A stretch of 14,946 nucleotides of DNA, taken from contig CAJGEA010000026.1 in NCBI GenBank assembly GCA_904502015.1, positions 1 through 14,946 of the forward strand, given 5' to 3'. Made by a program: the position numbers and the translations under genes. Positions 8,348 through 14,905 of this stretch are shown in pieces; within the stretch, counting starts at the first letter, position 1; each line of letters opens with the position of its first letter. The notes under the pieces were generated by a model. That model did no database searches and was not told the origin of the DNA. It was given only the letters and a program-made list of their open reading frames with translations. This DNA is from an uncultured Clostridia bacterium (GTDB lineage Bacteria > Bacillota > Clostridia > Oscillospirales > CAG-272).

Positions 8348-8376
8348 TTGACATTATTGTATTGTGTTACAATAAT
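8348..8376 (+). promoter_or_regulatory. Plus-strand promoter overlapping a palindromic operator, divergent from the XRE gene
   Basis: TTGACA (8348-8353), 17 bases, AATAAT (8371-8376) fits a sigma-A promoter with one mismatch. ATTATTGTA (8353-8361) and TACAATAAT (8368-8376) form a perfect 9-bp inverted repeat with a 6-base spacer, occupying the space between the two promoter boxes. This is a natural position for the XRE repressor to bind and to control both directions. No equally good minus-strand promoter for the XRE gene was found; TTGCGA at 8390-8385 is a weak -35 candidate. Confidence 0.55.
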
Positions 8377-8403
8377 AACGTATTTCGCAACGTTCATCCT
8401 AAA

Positions 8404-8446
8404 AACGCAAGCCCTACCGTAAAAGGTGGGGCTTGTGTTCTTTTGT
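8404..8446. terminator. Orphan terminator-like hairpin
   Basis: CAAGCCCTACC (8408-8418) pairs with GGTGGGGCTTG (8425-8435), with one T-G wobble and a 6-base loop. The stem extends a few pairs outward. TGTTCTTTTG follows on the plus strand, and a run of five A at the left foot gives a T run on the minus strand. No annotated gene ends here in either direction, so it either ends a short transcript from the 8348-8376 promoter or insulates the divergent units. Confidence 0.65.
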
Positions 8447-8489
8447 GTGCGGCGCGCGACGCAGCTTTCAGAAAAAACAGGTATTTTGC

Positions 8490-8519
8490 TTGACAAGACT
8501 CACTGCGTTGGTATATAAT
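8490..8519 (+). promoter_or_regulatory. Consensus sigma-A promoter of the membrane/LRR/DMT unit
   Basis: TTGACA (8490-8495), 18 bases and TATAAT (8514-8519) are both exact consensus hexamers. A start near 8526 leaves a leader of about 20 bases before ATG 8547. CGTTGGT (8506-8512) and ACCAACG (8530-8536) are inverted repeats flanking the -10 box and start point, a possible repressor site. Confidence 0.8.
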
Positions 8520-8546
8520 AAAGAAAATAACCAACGGAGGTGTGTC

Positions 8547-8867
8547 ATGAAATCAACGACCAAAGGGTTCCTCAGAGTCCTGATCAGCATTGTTTACATT
8601 GTGTGGGGTATTATGGCCCCGGTGTCCGCGTTTAAGGCTCTGATTGCCCTGGATATTCCCGGGATCGTGACGGCGGCGGTCGGCGTGCTTATGCTTATCG
8701 CGGGCTTTTTCGGTCTTCTCGGTATCAAAAAGGAAAAGGCGCGTACGTTTGGCGTGATCATTTTTGTTGCCGCTCTCATTTCGGTTGCTCTTTCGCTGCC
8801 CGCAATCAACGCGGTTTCCATCATTACCGCTCTGCTTGCGTGGCTCTTTATCGTTGCGATCAACTAA
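8547..8867 (+). CDS. Small four-helix membrane protein, function unknown
   Basis: The start at 8547 is fixed by a GGAGGTG ribosome binding site (8537-8542 region, AACGGAGGTG) and by the promoter at 8490-8519; the frame is open further upstream, but that part would precede the transcription start. The protein has 106 residues and four predicted membrane segments near 8-29, 38-60, 67-83 and 86-105. A basic KKEKAR loop at 61-66 between helices 2 and 3 suggests that loop is cytoplasmic. Small residues dominate the helices. I do not recognise a family and assign no function. It is the first gene of a likely three-gene plus-strand unit and is followed after 15 bases by the LRR gene. Confidence 0.8.
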   Translation: MKSTTKGFLRVLISIVYIVWGIMAPVSAFKALIALDIPGIVTAAVGVLMLIAGFFGLLGIKKEKARTFGVIIFVAALISVALSLPAINAVSIITALLAWLFIVAIN

Positions 8868-8882
8868 AAAGGGGGAAGTCGT

Positions 8883-9725
8883 ATGCAGAAGATATGGGAT
8901 TTATTCAAGGAGTTTCACGCGCTGCTCGACGGGGACGTGGATTTGAAGACGTGTCAGGAATGTCACGCGTTGGCAGCCGTCCTGCTCGCGCACGCCGAAG
9001 GACGGCATGAGCATAAGCTGCGCGAATGGAAGGACGACCTGGATTTTTTTGCGGACGCGGATACGTCCGTCCCGTTTTCCTTCGGACAATGCGGCGACCG
9101 CGTGTATTGGAAGATCGTTGACGGGGTTCTCTACATCGGCGGCGAAGGCCCTATGTGGCAGTTTGACAACCTGTCGGTATCCTTTTCCCATATTGATATC
9201 TATTCTCCGTGGCGACGGAGCGATTTTCATACCGTCATCATTCACGACGGCGTGACGACCATCGGGGAGGATGCGTTTCGCGGCGCGATCCTCTCGGGTA
9301 TCGTCATACCGAGAAGCGTGAAAACCATAGAGGAAGCGGCTTTTTTTGACGCGAAAATTGAAAAACTGATCCTGCCCGAAACCATTGACACGCTGGAAGC
9401 GGGCATCGTGACGGGCTTTAGCCGTGTGGTGGATACGCTGGTGGTTTCGGCGAATATTCCCCACATCAAGCCATTCTCTCTCTTTAACAGAGATGATCAA
9501 TTGGCCAAGACGGTGATCCTCACGGGCGCGCTACCCGATGACCTGGGGCCGCTGGTGGAATCCCGCGTGTTTGATGACGCGGGGGATTGCGAAATTCGGT
9601 ATCCCGAGGCGTGGGATACGGCAGAGCGATCCTTTATAGATTGGCTGACGGCGTATTTCCCCGATGCGGATGATACGTTTCGGGGAAAACTCAAATCCGC
9701 GGTAACGTCGTATCGCGTCGAATAA
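8883..9725 (+). CDS. Cytoplasmic-looking BspA-type leucine-rich-repeat protein
   Basis: This 280-residue protein carries a BspA-type module. Residues 70-92 match the usual opening (CGDRVYWKIVDGVLYIGGEG then M), followed by a W at 110. Then come LRR_5 repeats: VIIHDGVTTIGEDAFRG (118-134), IVIPRSVKTIEEAAFFD (140-156) and LILPETIDTLEAGIV (162-176), the last degenerate. Unlike classic BspA surface proteins it has no signal peptide, sorting motif or membrane segment. Its first 60 residues are a charged, helical region with a Cys/His-containing part (CQECHAL, HAEGRHEH at 24-44). Such domains often mediate protein binding; the role here is unknown. An AAGGGGGAAG ribosome binding site lies in the 15-base gap after the small membrane protein gene, so the two are probably co-transcribed. 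Confidence 0.85.
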   Translation: MQKIWDLFKEFHALLDGDVDLKTCQECHALAAVLLAHAEGRHEHKLREWKDDLDFFADADTSVPFSFGQCGDRVYWKIVDGVLYIGGEGPMWQFDNLSVSFSHIDIYSPWRRSDFHTVIIHDGVTTIGEDAFRGAILSGIVIPRSVKTIEEAAFFDAKIEKLILPETIDTLEAGIVTGFSRVVDTLVVSANIPHIKPFSLFNRDDQLAKTVILTGALPDDLGPLVESRVFDDAGDCEIRYPEAWDTAERSFIDWLTAYFPDADDTFRGKLKSAVTSYRVE

Positions 9726-9773
9726 CCGTTCCGCAAGGAAATTCACATAGATAGCAAGATAGCAGGGAAGTAT

Positions 9774-10664
9774 ATGACAAGTAAGCGACGGATGATTGTG
9801 GGCTACGCCTATTCCATATTGAGTGCCGTGATCTACGGCTGCATGCCGCTCATGGCAAGCTACATTTACGCCGAGGGCGTCAATTCCATGACCTTGGTGC
9901 TTCTGCGCAACCTGCTGGCGTTGCCTAGCCTGGCGGCGCTGGCGCTGTGGCAGCAAAAGACCCTGAAGTGCCCTATACGCTCGGTTCTGCCGCTCGGCAT
10001 CCCCGCATTTTTCGGGTGCGTGATGACACCGCTTTTGCTGTTTAGCTCGTACACCTTCATCGCGTCGGGCACGGCGACGGTGTTTCACTTCGTGTACCCC
10101 TGCCTTGTGTTGATGATCGGTTTGATTTTCCTGCGCAAAAAGCTGGTTATGGGAACGCTTATCAGCGTGCTCATGTGCCTCGCGGGCATTCTCCTGTTCT
10201 ACGACCCGAAAGAGTCTCTGAATCCCGTCGGCGCGGCGCTCGCGCTCGGTTCGGGGCTGGCGTTTGCCATTTACGTCGTTCTGCTGCCCCGATTCCAAAG
10301 CAAGCATTTTTCGGGGTTTGCCTTTTGCTTTTACATAGCACTTTGGAGCAGTATCATCATGCTCGGCATCTGCCTGTGTACGGGTCAGTTGGCTTTGCCG
10401 ACCTCGCTCGTGGGCTGGGGGCTCTGCCTGTTGTTTGCCACCTTGGTGACCACGGGTGCCGTGGTTCTGTTCCAGCAGGGGGCTCTGCTCATTGGCGGTG
10501 AGCGCACCTCGGTGCTGAGCGCGCTGGAGCCCATCACGGGTGTCGTCATCGGTATTTTCGTGTTCCACGAATCTGCGAAGCCGACGGTGCTGATTGGATC
10601 TCTGCTCGTGATCGCCTCCAGCATCCTGATTGCCGTGATCGATCTAAAGCATAAATCGAAGTAA
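9774..10664 (+). CDS. DMT-superfamily (EamA) transporter
   Basis: This 296-residue protein has about ten predicted membrane helices in two homologous halves, the standard architecture of EamA/RhaT-type drug-metabolite transporters. The first half spans about 8-145 and has the family features LRNLLALPSL and FSSYTFIASGTATVFHFVYP. The second half spans about 150-290 and has LFQQGALLIGGERTSVLSALEPITGV. The length is typical. A weak GCAGGGAAG ribosome binding site lies 3-11 bases before ATG 9774; MIV at residue 7 is an alternative start. It follows the LRR gene by 48 bases and ends before a strong terminator, so it is probably the last gene of the unit. Members export metabolites such as amino acids or nucleotides; the substrate cannot be predicted here. 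Confidence 0.92.
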   Translation: MTSKRRMIVGYAYSILSAVIYGCMPLMASYIYAEGVNSMTLVLLRNLLALPSLAALALWQQKTLKCPIRSVLPLGIPAFFGCVMTPLLLFSSYTFIASGTATVFHFVYPCLVLMIGLIFLRKKLVMGTLISVLMCLAGILLFYDPKESLNPVGAALALGSGLAFAIYVVLLPRFQSKHFSGFAFCFYIALWSSIIMLGICLCTGQLALPTSLVGWGLCLLFATLVTTGAVVLFQQGALLIGGERTSVLSALEPITGVVIGIFVFHESAKPTVLIGSLLVIASSILIAVIDLKHKSK

Positions 10665-10687
10665 AGCTTTGGGCTGCTCCTTTTTAT

Positions 10688-10735
10688 GAAAAAATGCCTT
10701 GCGACCATTCATGTCGCAAGGCATTTTCGTTTTTT
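10688..10735. terminator. Bidirectional rho-independent terminator
   Basis: A perfect 15-bp stem (AAAATGCCTTGCGAC at 10691-10705 with its complement at 10713-10727) has a 7-base loop. It is followed by a T-rich run to 10735 and preceded by A bases on the left. It separates the DMT gene from the convergent CDF gene and should serve both. Confidence 0.92.
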
Positions 10736-10749
10736 ATGTAGGGGTGCAA

Positions 10750-11910
10750 TCATACCCGATCCACCGTGATGACCGTGAACAGGTGCTCGTCCTGTGCGCG
10801 GACGGCGGTGTTGATGGCGTCCCGTAGCTCGTCATCGCTCATTGTAAGAGCGAAGGGGGCGGCAACGTCAAAGATCAGGTTGGTGTGCGTCTGGCCGGGG
10901 ACGATGCGGAAATCGTGGATGGTCAGGCGCTCGTCAATTGCGGTGACGACCGACTCGGTGAGGGTACGCAGGCGGACGACGGCGGGATCGCGCAGGGCGA
11001 CGGGGTCCATGTGGACGGTGGCGGTGATGCCGTGCTGCTCACGCAGATGGCGCTCGATGAGGTCGATCATGTCGTGGGAGCGGTAGACGTCCACCGCGCC
11101 GTCCACCTCCACGTGCAGGGAGGCCATGACGCGGCCGGGGCCGTAATCGTGTACCACGAGGTCGTGAATGCCGACGGCACCCTCGTATTCCGCCACCACG
11201 GCACGGATCTTGTCCACCGTTTCCTCCGAGGGGCGCTCGCCGAGGATGGCGTTTTTGGTGTCGTTGAGGATCTTGATGCCCGCCCACAGAATGAGGCAAG
11301 CTACGATCAGACCCATGTAGCCGTCGGTTTCCAGACTCGTGAATTTCTGAATCAAGGTGGCCGCCAACACCGCCGAGGTGGCGATGGCATCCGAGAGGCT
11401 GTCGGCCGAGGTGGCGCGCATGACACCCGAGTTGATCTTTTTGGCTACCTTGCGGTTAAAGAGGCACAGCCACAGCTTGACGAGAATGGACACCGACAGC
11501 ACGCCTACTGTGATCCAACTGAACCGGGTGGCAACGGGGTGCAGGATCTTGCCAAAGGATTCCTTGAGCAGATCCACGCCGATGGTGAGGATGAGGAAGG
11601 ATACGATCATGGATGCCACGTACTCGATGCGGGCATGTCCGAAGGGGTGCTTGTCGTCGGCGGGCTTGGCGGCGATCTTGAAGCTCACGAGGGAGATGAT
11701 TTGGGAGCCCGCGTCGGATAGGTTGTTGATGGCGTCGGCCTGAATGGAAATCGCGCCGAACAGAAAGCCCACCGTGTACTTGCCCACGGCGAGCAGGATG
11801 TTGAGGATGATGCCCACGGTGCTGACCAGCGTGCCGTATGCACGCCGCACGGCGGGGTCTTGGACGTTTCTCCTGTCCTTGACGAACAGGCGGCAGAGTA
11901 ATTCAGTCAT
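10750..11910 (-). CDS. Cation diffusion facilitator with Mn-type metal residues
   Basis: This 386-residue CDF-family divalent-cation/proton antiporter exports metal across the cytoplasmic membrane. Membrane segments lie near 28-50, 54-78, 100-114, 133-152, 169-188 and 198-212. Transport-site positions are N62 and D66 in helix 2 (NNLSD) and D170 and D174 in helix 5 (DSLSD). Zn-type members have His at one of these positions; an Asn/Asp plus Asp/Asp set resembles Mn-transporting CDFs, so Mn2+ is a reasonable inference. KHPFGHARIEY (87-97) is the usual loop motif. The cytoplasmic C-terminal region (about 230-386) is longer than in the second CDF protein of this window and may hold two ferredoxin-like folds (HDLVVHDYGPG..., HDFRIVPGQTHTNLIFDV...). 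An AAAAGGAG site (11924-11917) with a 6-base spacer fixes the start. Confidence 0.92.
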   Translation of the reverse strand: MTELLCRLFVKDRRNVQDPAVRRAYGTLVSTVGIILNILLAVGKYTVGFLFGAISIQADAINNLSDAGSQIISLVSFKIAAKPADDKHPFGHARIEYVASMIVSFLILTIGVDLLKESFGKILHPVATRFSWITVGVLSVSILVKLWLCLFNRKVAKKINSGVMRATSADSLSDAIATSAVLAATLIQKFTSLETDGYMGLIVACLILWAGIKILNDTKNAILGERPSEETVDKIRAVVAEYEGAVGIHDLVVHDYGPGRVMASLHVEVDGAVDVYRSHDMIDLIERHLREQHGITATVHMDPVALRDPAVVRLRTLTESVVTAIDERLTIHDFRIVPGQTHTNLIFDVAAPFALTMSDDELRDAINTAVRAQDEHLFTVITVDRV

Positions 11911-11922
11911 GGTATGCTCCTT

Positions 11923-12116
11923 TTGAGGGAAACTTCTTGAAAGAAGTTTCCCTCAAACTCCCTTCAAGAACTTTGAAAAATATATTTGGCAAATGCTTTT
12001 TCGGTACAAATTTTTATAAAGGTTCTTGAAGTTCCAAGAAACTTCTTTCGGCGATGCTTGCATCGCGAGTTTCATTGGTGGGGTGCAGGGGCAACGCCCC
12101 TGCATAATATCGTTCC
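11923..12116. repeat. Cluster of hairpin-forming intergenic repeats
   Basis: The gap between the first CDF gene and the YifB gene is filled with inverted repeats. 11923-11956 is a perfect 16-bp inverted repeat with a 2-base centre. 11962-12031 is a long imperfect hairpin whose outer arms carry CTTCAAGAAC and GTTCTTGAAG. 12051-12066 pairs GCGATGC with GCATCGC. 12084-12104 pairs TGCAGGGGC with GCCCCTGCA. Read on the minus strand, the last part plus the following CCCCAC resembles the start of both arms of the 7289-7481 palindrome, so these are members of one family. The first palindrome abuts the CDF Shine-Dalgarno site. No T run follows any hairpin, so none is a clear terminator. Confidence 0.75.
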
Positions 12117-13691
12117 CTACTGTCCCCAGTATTTGCGGTCGAGGCTGCGGAGCTGGATGGCCTCGGCCACGTGGCCTGCCTCGATGGTCATGCTGGCATC
12201 CAGGTCGGCGATGGTGCGGGCGACGCGCAGGATGCGGTCGTAGCCGCGCGCCGAGAGCCCGAGTGACTCAAACGCCATGCGGAGCAGGGAGGAGGCATCC
12301 TCCGAGAGGGGACAGTAGCGGCGAATGGCGGCGGCATCGAGCTGGGCGTTGCAGAAAATGGGGGTTTGGCGCTTGGTCGCACCTACGGCCGCGTCCACCT
12401 CGGCCATGCGGCGGGTGGCGAACTCACGCGCGGCGCACACGCGCTCACGAATGACGGCGGAGGGCTCAATCGTGCCGGTGTCCTTTGCGGCCAACTCGTC
12501 GTAGGAGAGGGAGGGGAGCTCGATCTGTATGTCAATGCGGTCCAGCATGGGGCCACTGATGCGGCTCATGTAGCGTTTGACGTCGGTGGGGTGGCAGGTG
12601 CAACGCCCCGAGGGATCGCCGAAATAGCCGCACCGACAGGGGTTCATGGCGGACACCATCATAAAGGAGCAGGGGAAGGTCACGCGCCCGCTGGCGCGGG
12701 TGATGGTCACGCGGCGGTCCTCAATGGGCTGACGGAGTCCGTCAGTCACCTGCTTGGGGAACTCGGGCAGCTCGTCCAGAAACAGCACGCCGTTGTGCGC
12801 CAACGATACCTCACCCGGCATGGGGTTGACACCACCGCCGATCAGGCTGACCGCCGACATGGTGTGGTGGGGGGAGCGGAAGGCGCGGCGGCGGAGCAGG
12901 GAGGTGCCCTCGGGCAACGTGCCCGACACCGAGTGGATCTTGGTGGACTCAATGGCCTCGGCGAAGGTCAGGGGCGGCAGGATGGTGGGCAAGCGCTTGG
13001 CGAGCATGGATTTACCCGTGCCGGGAGGGCCGATCAGCAGAATGTTGTGACCGCCCGCGGCGGCGACCTCCATCGCGCGCTTGGCCATGCTCTGTCCGCG
13101 CACGTCCGAGAAATCCACGTCGTAGACGTCGGCGGCGGCGAGGGCGGGGGAGGGGCAGACCACGGGGGTGAGGGGGCGGTGGCCGTTGAGGTGATCCACG
13201 AGATCCCGCATACAGCGCACGCCGTAGACCGTGATGCCCTCTACCGCGGCGGCCTCGGCGGCGTTATCCATGGGAGCGTAGAATTCGGTCATGCCCGCAT
13301 CCCGCGCGGCCACGCACATGGAGAGCATACCGCGCACGGGGCGCACGTCGCCCGAGAGGGAGAGCTCACCCACGAAGCACTTGCCCGAGAGGGACACGTC
13401 GGGGCGAATGACGCCGCCTACCGTCAGAATGCCCGTCAGAATAGCCACGTCAAAGGCCGAACCCTCCTTGCGGCGGTCGGCGGGGGCGAGGTTGACGAGC
13501 AGCGCCATGTCGGGCAGGCGCAGGGCGCTGTTCTGGCAGGCGGTCATGACGCGCTCCTTTGCCTCCTTGACGGCGGCGTCGGGCAGACCGACCAGCTCGA
13601 ACTCGGGCAGGCGGTTCTGCCCGTTCACCTCTACGCTGACGAGAAAGCCGTCGATTCCAAAAAGTCCCGCGCTGTATACGGTTGTCAGCAT
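12117..13691 (-). CDS. yifB: YifB/ComM-family Mg-chelatase-like AAA+ ATPase
   Basis: This 524-residue protein is a full-length YifB/ComM family member (usually just over 500). Residues 1-170 form the Lon-protease-like N-terminal domain (MLTTVYSAGLFGIDGFLVSV, FELVGLPDAAVKEAKERV). The AAA+ core has Walker A GPPGTGKSM (221-229), Walker B GVLFLDELPEF (301-311) and the family Cys cluster CRCGYFGD...CTCHP (352-367), which could bind zinc. The C-terminus carries GLSARGYDRILRVARTIADLD. In naturally competent Gram-negatives ComM is a hexameric helicase driving branch migration of incoming DNA; the role in Clostridia is less clear. A GGAGG site (13704-13700) eight bases before the ATG and a promoter at 13740-13768 support the start. 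It is transcribed in the same direction as both neighbouring CDF genes but has its own promoter. Confidence 0.95.
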   Translation of the reverse strand: MLTTVYSAGLFGIDGFLVSVEVNGQNRLPEFELVGLPDAAVKEAKERVMTACQNSALRLPDMALLVNLAPADRRKEGSAFDVAILTGILTVGGVIRPDVSLSGKCFVGELSLSGDVRPVRGMLSMCVAARDAGMTEFYAPMDNAAEAAAVEGITVYGVRCMRDLVDHLNGHRPLTPVVCPSPALAAADVYDVDFSDVRGQSMAKRAMEVAAAGGHNILLIGPPGTGKSMLAKRLPTILPPLTFAEAIESTKIHSVSGTLPEGTSLLRRRAFRSPHHTMSAVSLIGGGVNPMPGEVSLAHNGVLFLDELPEFPKQVTDGLRQPIEDRRVTITRASGRVTFPCSFMMVSAMNPCRCGYFGDPSGRCTCHPTDVKRYMSRISGPMLDRIDIQIELPSLSYDELAAKDTGTIEPSAVIRERVCAAREFATRRMAEVDAAVGATKRQTPIFCNAQLDAAAIRRYCPLSEDASSLLRMAFESLGLSARGYDRILRVARTIADLDASMTIEAGHVAEAIQLRSLDRKYWGQ

Positions 13692-13739
13692 AGCGGTGTC
13701 CTCCGTTTACAAAAGTCCTTGCGGATCGCAATTTCCCTT

Positions 13740-13768
13740 ATTGTACCATATTTTTCGGCGGATTGCAA
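13740..13768 (-). promoter_or_regulatory. Sigma-A-like promoter of the YifB gene
   Basis: On the minus strand, TTGCAA (13768-13763), 17 bases and TACAAT (13745-13740) form a good housekeeping promoter. Transcription would start about 40 bases before the start codon. I see no convincing terminator between the upstream CDF gene and this promoter. Confidence 0.75.
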
Positions 13769-13820
13769 GGGATGCGGGGAATTTATTTGGTGGGATATGT
13801 TTTTTGAACGAAAAGAACCG

Positions 13821-14714
13821 TTATGCGTGCCTGTGGTGGCGATGGCTATGGTTTGGGATGACACTAGCGATGGAACAGTTGTTCGCGCTTGTCTCGCAGA
13901 CGTCGTCTACCTCGATGGTGACGTGGTGGATCTCCAACTCCGCCAAGCGGCGGCGAATGCTTGCTTTGACGGCCTGTGGGTTACCCTCGGTTACGATATG
14001 CAGAGTCGCGTCGCAGGTCTGCTCGCTCAGGGCGCGCAGGTGGATATGGTGAACCTCGGTCACGCCCGCTACCTCACGCACGCGGGCGCGAAGATCGTCG
14101 GCCGTCAAGCCGCGCGGCGCACGGTCGAGAAACAAATCCAAAGCCTCGCGCAGATTACCAACCGCGTGGATGAGGATGAACACCGCCACGCCGATGGACA
14201 AGAGGGGATCGAGAATGGTGAAGTCGGTGAATTTCATGACTACTGCGCCCACCAGCACCACCGACCAGCCAAGCACGTCCTCCAGCATATGCAGATTGAC
14301 CGCCTTCTGGTTCAGGGATTTCCCGCGGTGGGTCAGATGTGCCGCGCCCGCGTTGACGAGTATGCCTACCGCGGCGAGGATCATCATGCCGTCGTAGCGG
14401 ATGGGGACGGGGTGGAGGAGGCGGTGTATCGCGCCGTAGATGGCGACTCCCGAGCCGACGACGAGGATGAGCGAGGTCAGCAGTCCCCCCAGTGCTGAGT
14501 ACCGTCCGTAGCCGTAGGTGTGGGTGGAGTCGGGAGCGCGGGTGCTTTTCTTTTCCAGCAGGCAGGCAAAGCCAATGCTTGCCGCGTCCCCGAGGTCATG
14601 GATGGCATCGGAGAGGATGGCAACGCTGCTCGTCATCAGACCGCCGAGCAACTCGAAAATCGAGAAAAACAGGTTGAGTAGAAACGCGAGATACATATTT
14701 TTCTGTGAATTCAT
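13821..14714 (-). CDS. Cation diffusion facilitator, Zn-type (CzcD/ZitB-like)
   Basis: This 297-residue CDF transporter has six membrane segments (about 7-27, 30-53, 76-97, 109-127, 142-160, 164-185) and a cytoplasmic domain (about 200-285). Metal-site positions are H39 and D43 in helix 2 (HDLGD) and H142 and D146 in helix 5 (HMLED), the His/Asp pattern typical of zinc, cobalt or cadmium exporters. HTYGYGRYSALGGL (65-78) is the characteristic loop between helices 2 and 3. The protein ends in a His-rich tail (NHSHRHHRHA), a plausible metal-binding element, whereas many CDFs carry their His-rich part in an internal loop. An AAGGGGG site precedes ATG 14714. Its metal ligands differ from those of the other CDF protein here, so the two probably handle different metals. 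A palindrome in its promoter region suggests regulation. Confidence 0.94.
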   Translation of the reverse strand: MNSQKNMYLAFLLNLFFSIFELLGGLMTSSVAILSDAIHDLGDAASIGFACLLEKKSTRAPDSTHTYGYGRYSALGGLLTSLILVVGSGVAIYGAIHRLLHPVPIRYDGMMILAAVGILVNAGAAHLTHRGKSLNQKAVNLHMLEDVLGWSVVLVGAVVMKFTDFTILDPLLSIGVAVFILIHAVGNLREALDLFLDRAPRGLTADDLRARVREVAGVTEVHHIHLRALSEQTCDATLHIVTEGNPQAVKASIRRRLAELEIHHVTIEVDDVCETSANNCSIASVIPNHSHRHHRHA

Positions 14715-14753
14715 GGTGTCCCCCTTGCATTTTTAATGAAATGGTGGTATACT

Positions 14754-14787
14754 ATTATACATATTATTCGGTATCAGTATACCCGAA
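14754..14787 (-). promoter_or_regulatory. Promoter region of the Zn-type CDF gene with overlapping palindrome
   Basis: TATAAT on the minus strand (14759-14754) is an exact -10 box, but the region 17 bases upstream (GTATAC) is a poor -35. An imperfect palindrome, TTCGGTATC (14767-14775) facing ATACCCGAA (14779-14787), covers that space. A weak -35 with an overlapping palindrome is typical of a promoter that needs, or is blocked by, a regulator; a metal sensor is an inference from the gene it precedes. Confidence 0.5.
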
Positions 14788-14823
14788 AAGGCAAGCCGCG
14801 TCAACATACGTTGCTCGCACGTT

Positions 14824-14837
14824 GTTCGATACCGAAC
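14824..14837. promoter_or_regulatory. Second copy of the palindromic motif upstream of the CDF gene
   Basis: GTTCGATACCGAAC has perfect 5-bp arms and, read on the minus strand, contains TTCGGTATC, the same nonamer as at 14767-14775. It lies about 110 bases upstream of the CDF start codon. It could be a second operator for the CDF gene or belong to a divergent gene beyond the window. Confidence 0.4.
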
Positions 14838-14905
14838 AAATAAAGAAAAATGTAACGATTCAGCCGATTTTCAAATTGGGGTTTGTCGGGGGGTTATTTA
14901 GCCGC

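Noticed and set aside
8433..8546. A 38-codon upstream extension of the small membrane protein
   Set aside because: The consensus promoter lies inside it, and the GGAGGTG site points to ATG 8547.
9531..10568. A 345-codon minus-strand frame opposite the DMT transporter
   Set aside because: The plus-strand protein has ten membrane helices and EamA features; the antisense product is low-complexity and highly charged, as expected opposite a membrane protein.
10736..10758. A short inverted motif GGGT...ACCC at the end of the first CDF gene
   Set aside because: Only four paired bases and it overlaps the stop codon; too weak to call a repeat.
12366..14498. A 710-codon plus-strand open frame antisense to YifB and the second CDF gene
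   Set aside because: Both minus-strand genes are clear family members with ribosome binding sites. The plus-strand translation is His/Gly/Arg-rich, without recognisable domains, and spans two genes plus a promoter.
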